From: DATAFF01 sp036257595
Lineage (GTDB): Bacteria; Pseudomonadota; Alphaproteobacteria; Rhizobiales; Aestuariivirgaceae
DNA: 7,535 nucleotides
Direction: 5' to 3'
Assembly (NCBI GenBank): GCA_036257595.1
Contig: DATAFF010000163.1
Span: forward strand, 1-7,535
Shown piece by piece: positions 6,565-7,535 of this stretch. Positions within the stretch are counted from its first letter, which is position 1, and every line of letters begins with the position of its first letter. A program made the position numbers and the translations under genes. The notes beneath the pieces are model-generated. The model made no database searches. It saw only the letters and a program-made list of their open reading frames with translations, and was not told the origin of the DNA.

Positions 6565-6830
6565 AATGAGCTGGGCGGCGGGCTTATTAAGCAGAGGGTG
6601 GCCAGACCCGGCCAGGGCAAAAGCGGTGGTTTCGCACCATCATTGCCTATCGGCGCGGCACCCGGGCGGTATTCCTGTTTGGCTTTGCCAAGAGCGAGCG
6701 GGAGAACCTTGATGACGATGAGTTGTCTGCTTGGCAGCGGATCGGCCGAGCTTATCTCGGGCTGGATGACGAAGGCTTGGAGGCGGCCGCTGATGAATTG
6801 ATGGAGGTTAGCTATGGCGAGGAAGACTAA
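6565..6830 (+). pseudogene. Truncated and frameshifted RelE/HigB-family toxin remnant
   Basis: Intact members of this family are mRNA-cleaving toxins of about 110-125 residues, encoded just ahead of a HigA/NadS-like antitoxin. Here the frame beginning near 6565 reads NELGGGLIKQRVARPGQG followed by KSGGF, a strongly conserved toxin core. At the TTT run 6630-6632 the family sequence jumps frame: it resumes from 6630 as FRTIIAYRRGTRAVFLFGF, then AKSERENLDDDELSAWQRIG, and ends with MEVSYGEED and TAA at 6828-6830. A single missing base, for example one T in that run, explains the jump. The first 30-40 residues of the family are not recognisable upstream in any frame, so the 5' end is also lost. 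Its end overlaps the antitoxin start by 17 bases, the usual layout for these pairs. It is very unlikely to make an active toxin, unless the frameshift is a sequencing error and the N-terminus is merely divergent. Confidence 0.75.
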
Positions 6831-7170
6831 GGCCAAGGGCGAGCTGAAAGGCAAGGCGCGCATGCGCTCCGAGATTGTGGAGGCTATGCGCGGCCTGCAC
6901 AAGATCGGCGCTGTTGGAGATACCGAGCTTGAAAAGACTACCCTACGGATGTTGGGCCGCGATGCATTACCTAAAGTAGACGAACTTTCACCTTCCGAGA
7001 TCGTGGAAGTGCGTGAGCGCGTGGGCGTGAGTCAGGCCGTTCTCGCCGGGTTCCTCAATGTGGCTGTAAACACCGTCAGCCAATGGGAGCGTGGCGAGCG
7101 AAAACCTACCGGGGCAGCTTTGAAGCTGTTGCATGTGGTCAAACGAAACGGGATTGAGGCGTTGCGATAG
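6814..7170 (+). CDS. HigA/NadS-like XRE-family antitoxin, now without a working toxin
   Basis: This 118-residue protein resembles the antitoxin/autorepressor of RelE/HigB-type pairs. Its N-terminal half is charged (MARKTKAKGELKGKARMRSE) and should contact the toxin. The C-terminal half (about 58-115) holds an XRE helix-turn-helix: SPSEIVEVRERVGVSQAVLA followed by GFLNVAVNTVSQWERGERKP, with the typical SQ-hinge and the recognition-helix pattern VSQWERG. The length is normal for the family. GGAGG at 6803-6807 lies 6 bases before the ATG at 6814, inside the toxin remnant's end. In the family the antitoxin neutralises the toxin and represses the operon. With the partner broken it may persist as a stand-alone repressor, or neutralise related toxins elsewhere in the genome; both are inference. 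Codon use is less GC-biased than in the efflux genes, consistent with horizontal acquisition. Confidence 0.85.
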   Translation: MARKTKAKGELKGKARMRSEIVEAMRGLHKIGAVGDTELEKTTLRMLGRDALPKVDELSPSEIVEVRERVGVSQAVLAGFLNVAVNTVSQWERGERKPTGAALKLLHVVKRNGIEALR

Positions 7171-7197
7171 GAAGCTGAGAATTATACGGCAAAAAAT

Positions 7198-7362
7198 ATG
7201 CAGAGTGAAATTCCCACCCTTTTTGATCTTAATCGGGACAAATATATCGACCGCCTAAAACCGCTGTTCATGCCTGTCGATCCGGTTAGCAACGACATTG
7301 TTCGCTACTTTGCATCACTCCAAGCATCATTGCATGAACCAGCCGTGGCTGACGACGATTGA
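7198..7362 (+). CDS. Small hypothetical ORF (54 aa) in the antitoxin's frame, after its stop
   Basis: An ATG at 7198 opens a 54-residue frame: MQSEIPTLFDLNRDKYIDRL, then KPLFMPVDPVSNDIVRYFAS, ending LQASLHEPAVADDD with TGA at 7360-7362. It is in the same frame as the antitoxin, and the frame is open from immediately after the antitoxin's TAG (7168-7170), so nine sense codons separate that stop from this ATG. No clear Shine-Dalgarno sequence precedes the ATG. The last 36 bases overlap, antisense, the 3' end of the dehydrogenase gene. Composition is AT-richer than the neighbours. The protein looks soluble and probably helical, with an acidic tail; I recognise no family. It may be a real small gene, a former C-terminal part of a longer protein, or chance. 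Confidence 0.35.
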   Translation: MQSEIPTLFDLNRDKYIDRLKPLFMPVDPVSNDIVRYFASLQASLHEPAVADDD

Positions 7363-7535
7363 TTGACCGGTCAGGGCGTTGGAGGGAAAGGCGGCCAGAA
7401 ACAATGCAGTCTCGGCGACGTCATCCACCGTGGTGAATTCGCCGTCTATGGTTTCTTTCAGCATGACGGTTTTGATGACATCCTTCTCGGAGATACCAAG
7501 GGCCTTCGCCTGCTCGGGGATTTGCTTGTCGACAA
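7327..7535 (-). CDS. bdhA: 3-hydroxybutyrate dehydrogenase (SDR family), C-terminal part only
   Basis: The window cuts this gene; only the last 68 complete sense codons and the TGA stop (7329-7327) are visible. Visible sequence: VDKQIPEQAKALGISEKDV, then a variable stretch, TTVDDVAETALFLAAFPSNA, LTGQSIVVSHGWFMQ. The VxKQIPxQAxxxGIS segment is the substrate-lid signature of bacterial D-3-hydroxybutyrate dehydrogenases, and the TVDDVAxTALFLA / LTGQSxVVSHGW end matches the C-terminal helix and strand of short-chain dehydrogenases. The enzyme is cytoplasmic and interconverts D-3-hydroxybutyrate and acetoacetate with NAD, linked to polyhydroxybutyrate use. The N-terminal Rossmann motif and the catalytic Ser-Tyr-Lys lie outside the window. 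The ending VVSHGW differs from the DGGW ending common in other SDRs, which suggests a subgroup. It converges on the antitoxin locus with no terminator that I can see. Confidence 0.8.
   Translation of the reverse strand, partial: VDKQIPEQAKALGISEKDVIKTVMLKETIDGEFTTVDDVAETALFLAAFPSNALTGQSIVVSHGWFMQ

Noticed and set aside
6504..6902. Minus-strand 132-codon ORF over the toxin-antitoxin region
   Set aside because: It is antisense to the toxin remnant and the antitoxin start, both of which have clear family sequence. It shows no recognisable motifs.
1..7535. CRISPR array, insertion sequence or prophage genes
   Set aside because: No spaced direct repeats of 23-40 bases, no transposase or integrase motifs, and no terminal inverted repeats were seen.

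Overview
The window is GC-rich with strong G/C preference at third codon positions in most genes. The gene set is an EmrAB-type drug-efflux pair, a MocR/PdxR-like PLP-dependent regulator, a PaiB-like FMN-binding protein, a metallo-beta-lactamase-fold lactonase-like hydrolase, a RelE/HigA-type toxin-antitoxin remnant and a 3-hydroxybutyrate dehydrogenase. This suits a chromosomal region of an alphaproteobacterium, most likely Hyphomicrobiales (a Bradyrhizobium/Bosea/Rhodopseudomonas-like soil bacterium). The placement is inferred from gene content and family resemblance, not from a database search.

Layout. Positions 1-153 (minus) hold the start of an unidentified membrane-anchored protein cut by the window edge. 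Positions 252-3076 (minus) hold emrA and emrB, overlapping by 4 bases (ATGA), a translationally coupled inner-membrane efflux pump. Positions 3227-4690 (minus) hold a full-length MocR-type regulator. It is divergent from a PaiB-like gene at 4781-5413 (plus), and the roughly 90-base region between them carries repeated ACTGG/CCAGT elements that look like a shared operator. A bidirectional terminator separates paiB from a convergent lactonase-like hydrolase gene (5454-6248, minus), which has a perfect 15-base palindrome just upstream of its ribosome binding site.

From about 6280 to 7330 the character changes: it is AT-richer, with less biased codon use. It holds an unexplained stretch, a truncated and frameshifted RelE/HigB-family toxin, an intact HigA/NadS-like antitoxin, and a 54-residue ORF that lies in the antitoxin's own frame straight after its amber stop. 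This looks like a decaying accessory insertion. The window ends in the 3' part of a 3-hydroxybutyrate dehydrogenase gene (minus).

How the parts work together. EmrA and EmrB would form a proton-driven tripartite pump with an outer-membrane channel encoded elsewhere. The MocR protein plausibly controls itself and paiB, and possibly emrAB, which lies 150 bases downstream on the same strand. Heptameric repeats of the CTACTGC/CTATTGC type recur beside gene ends at about 202-229, 3227-3247 and 5411-5448. No wholly new multi-gene system is evident. The most unusual items are the toxin-antitoxin remnant with its in-frame downstream ORF, the gene-end heptamer repeats, and the candidate operators.
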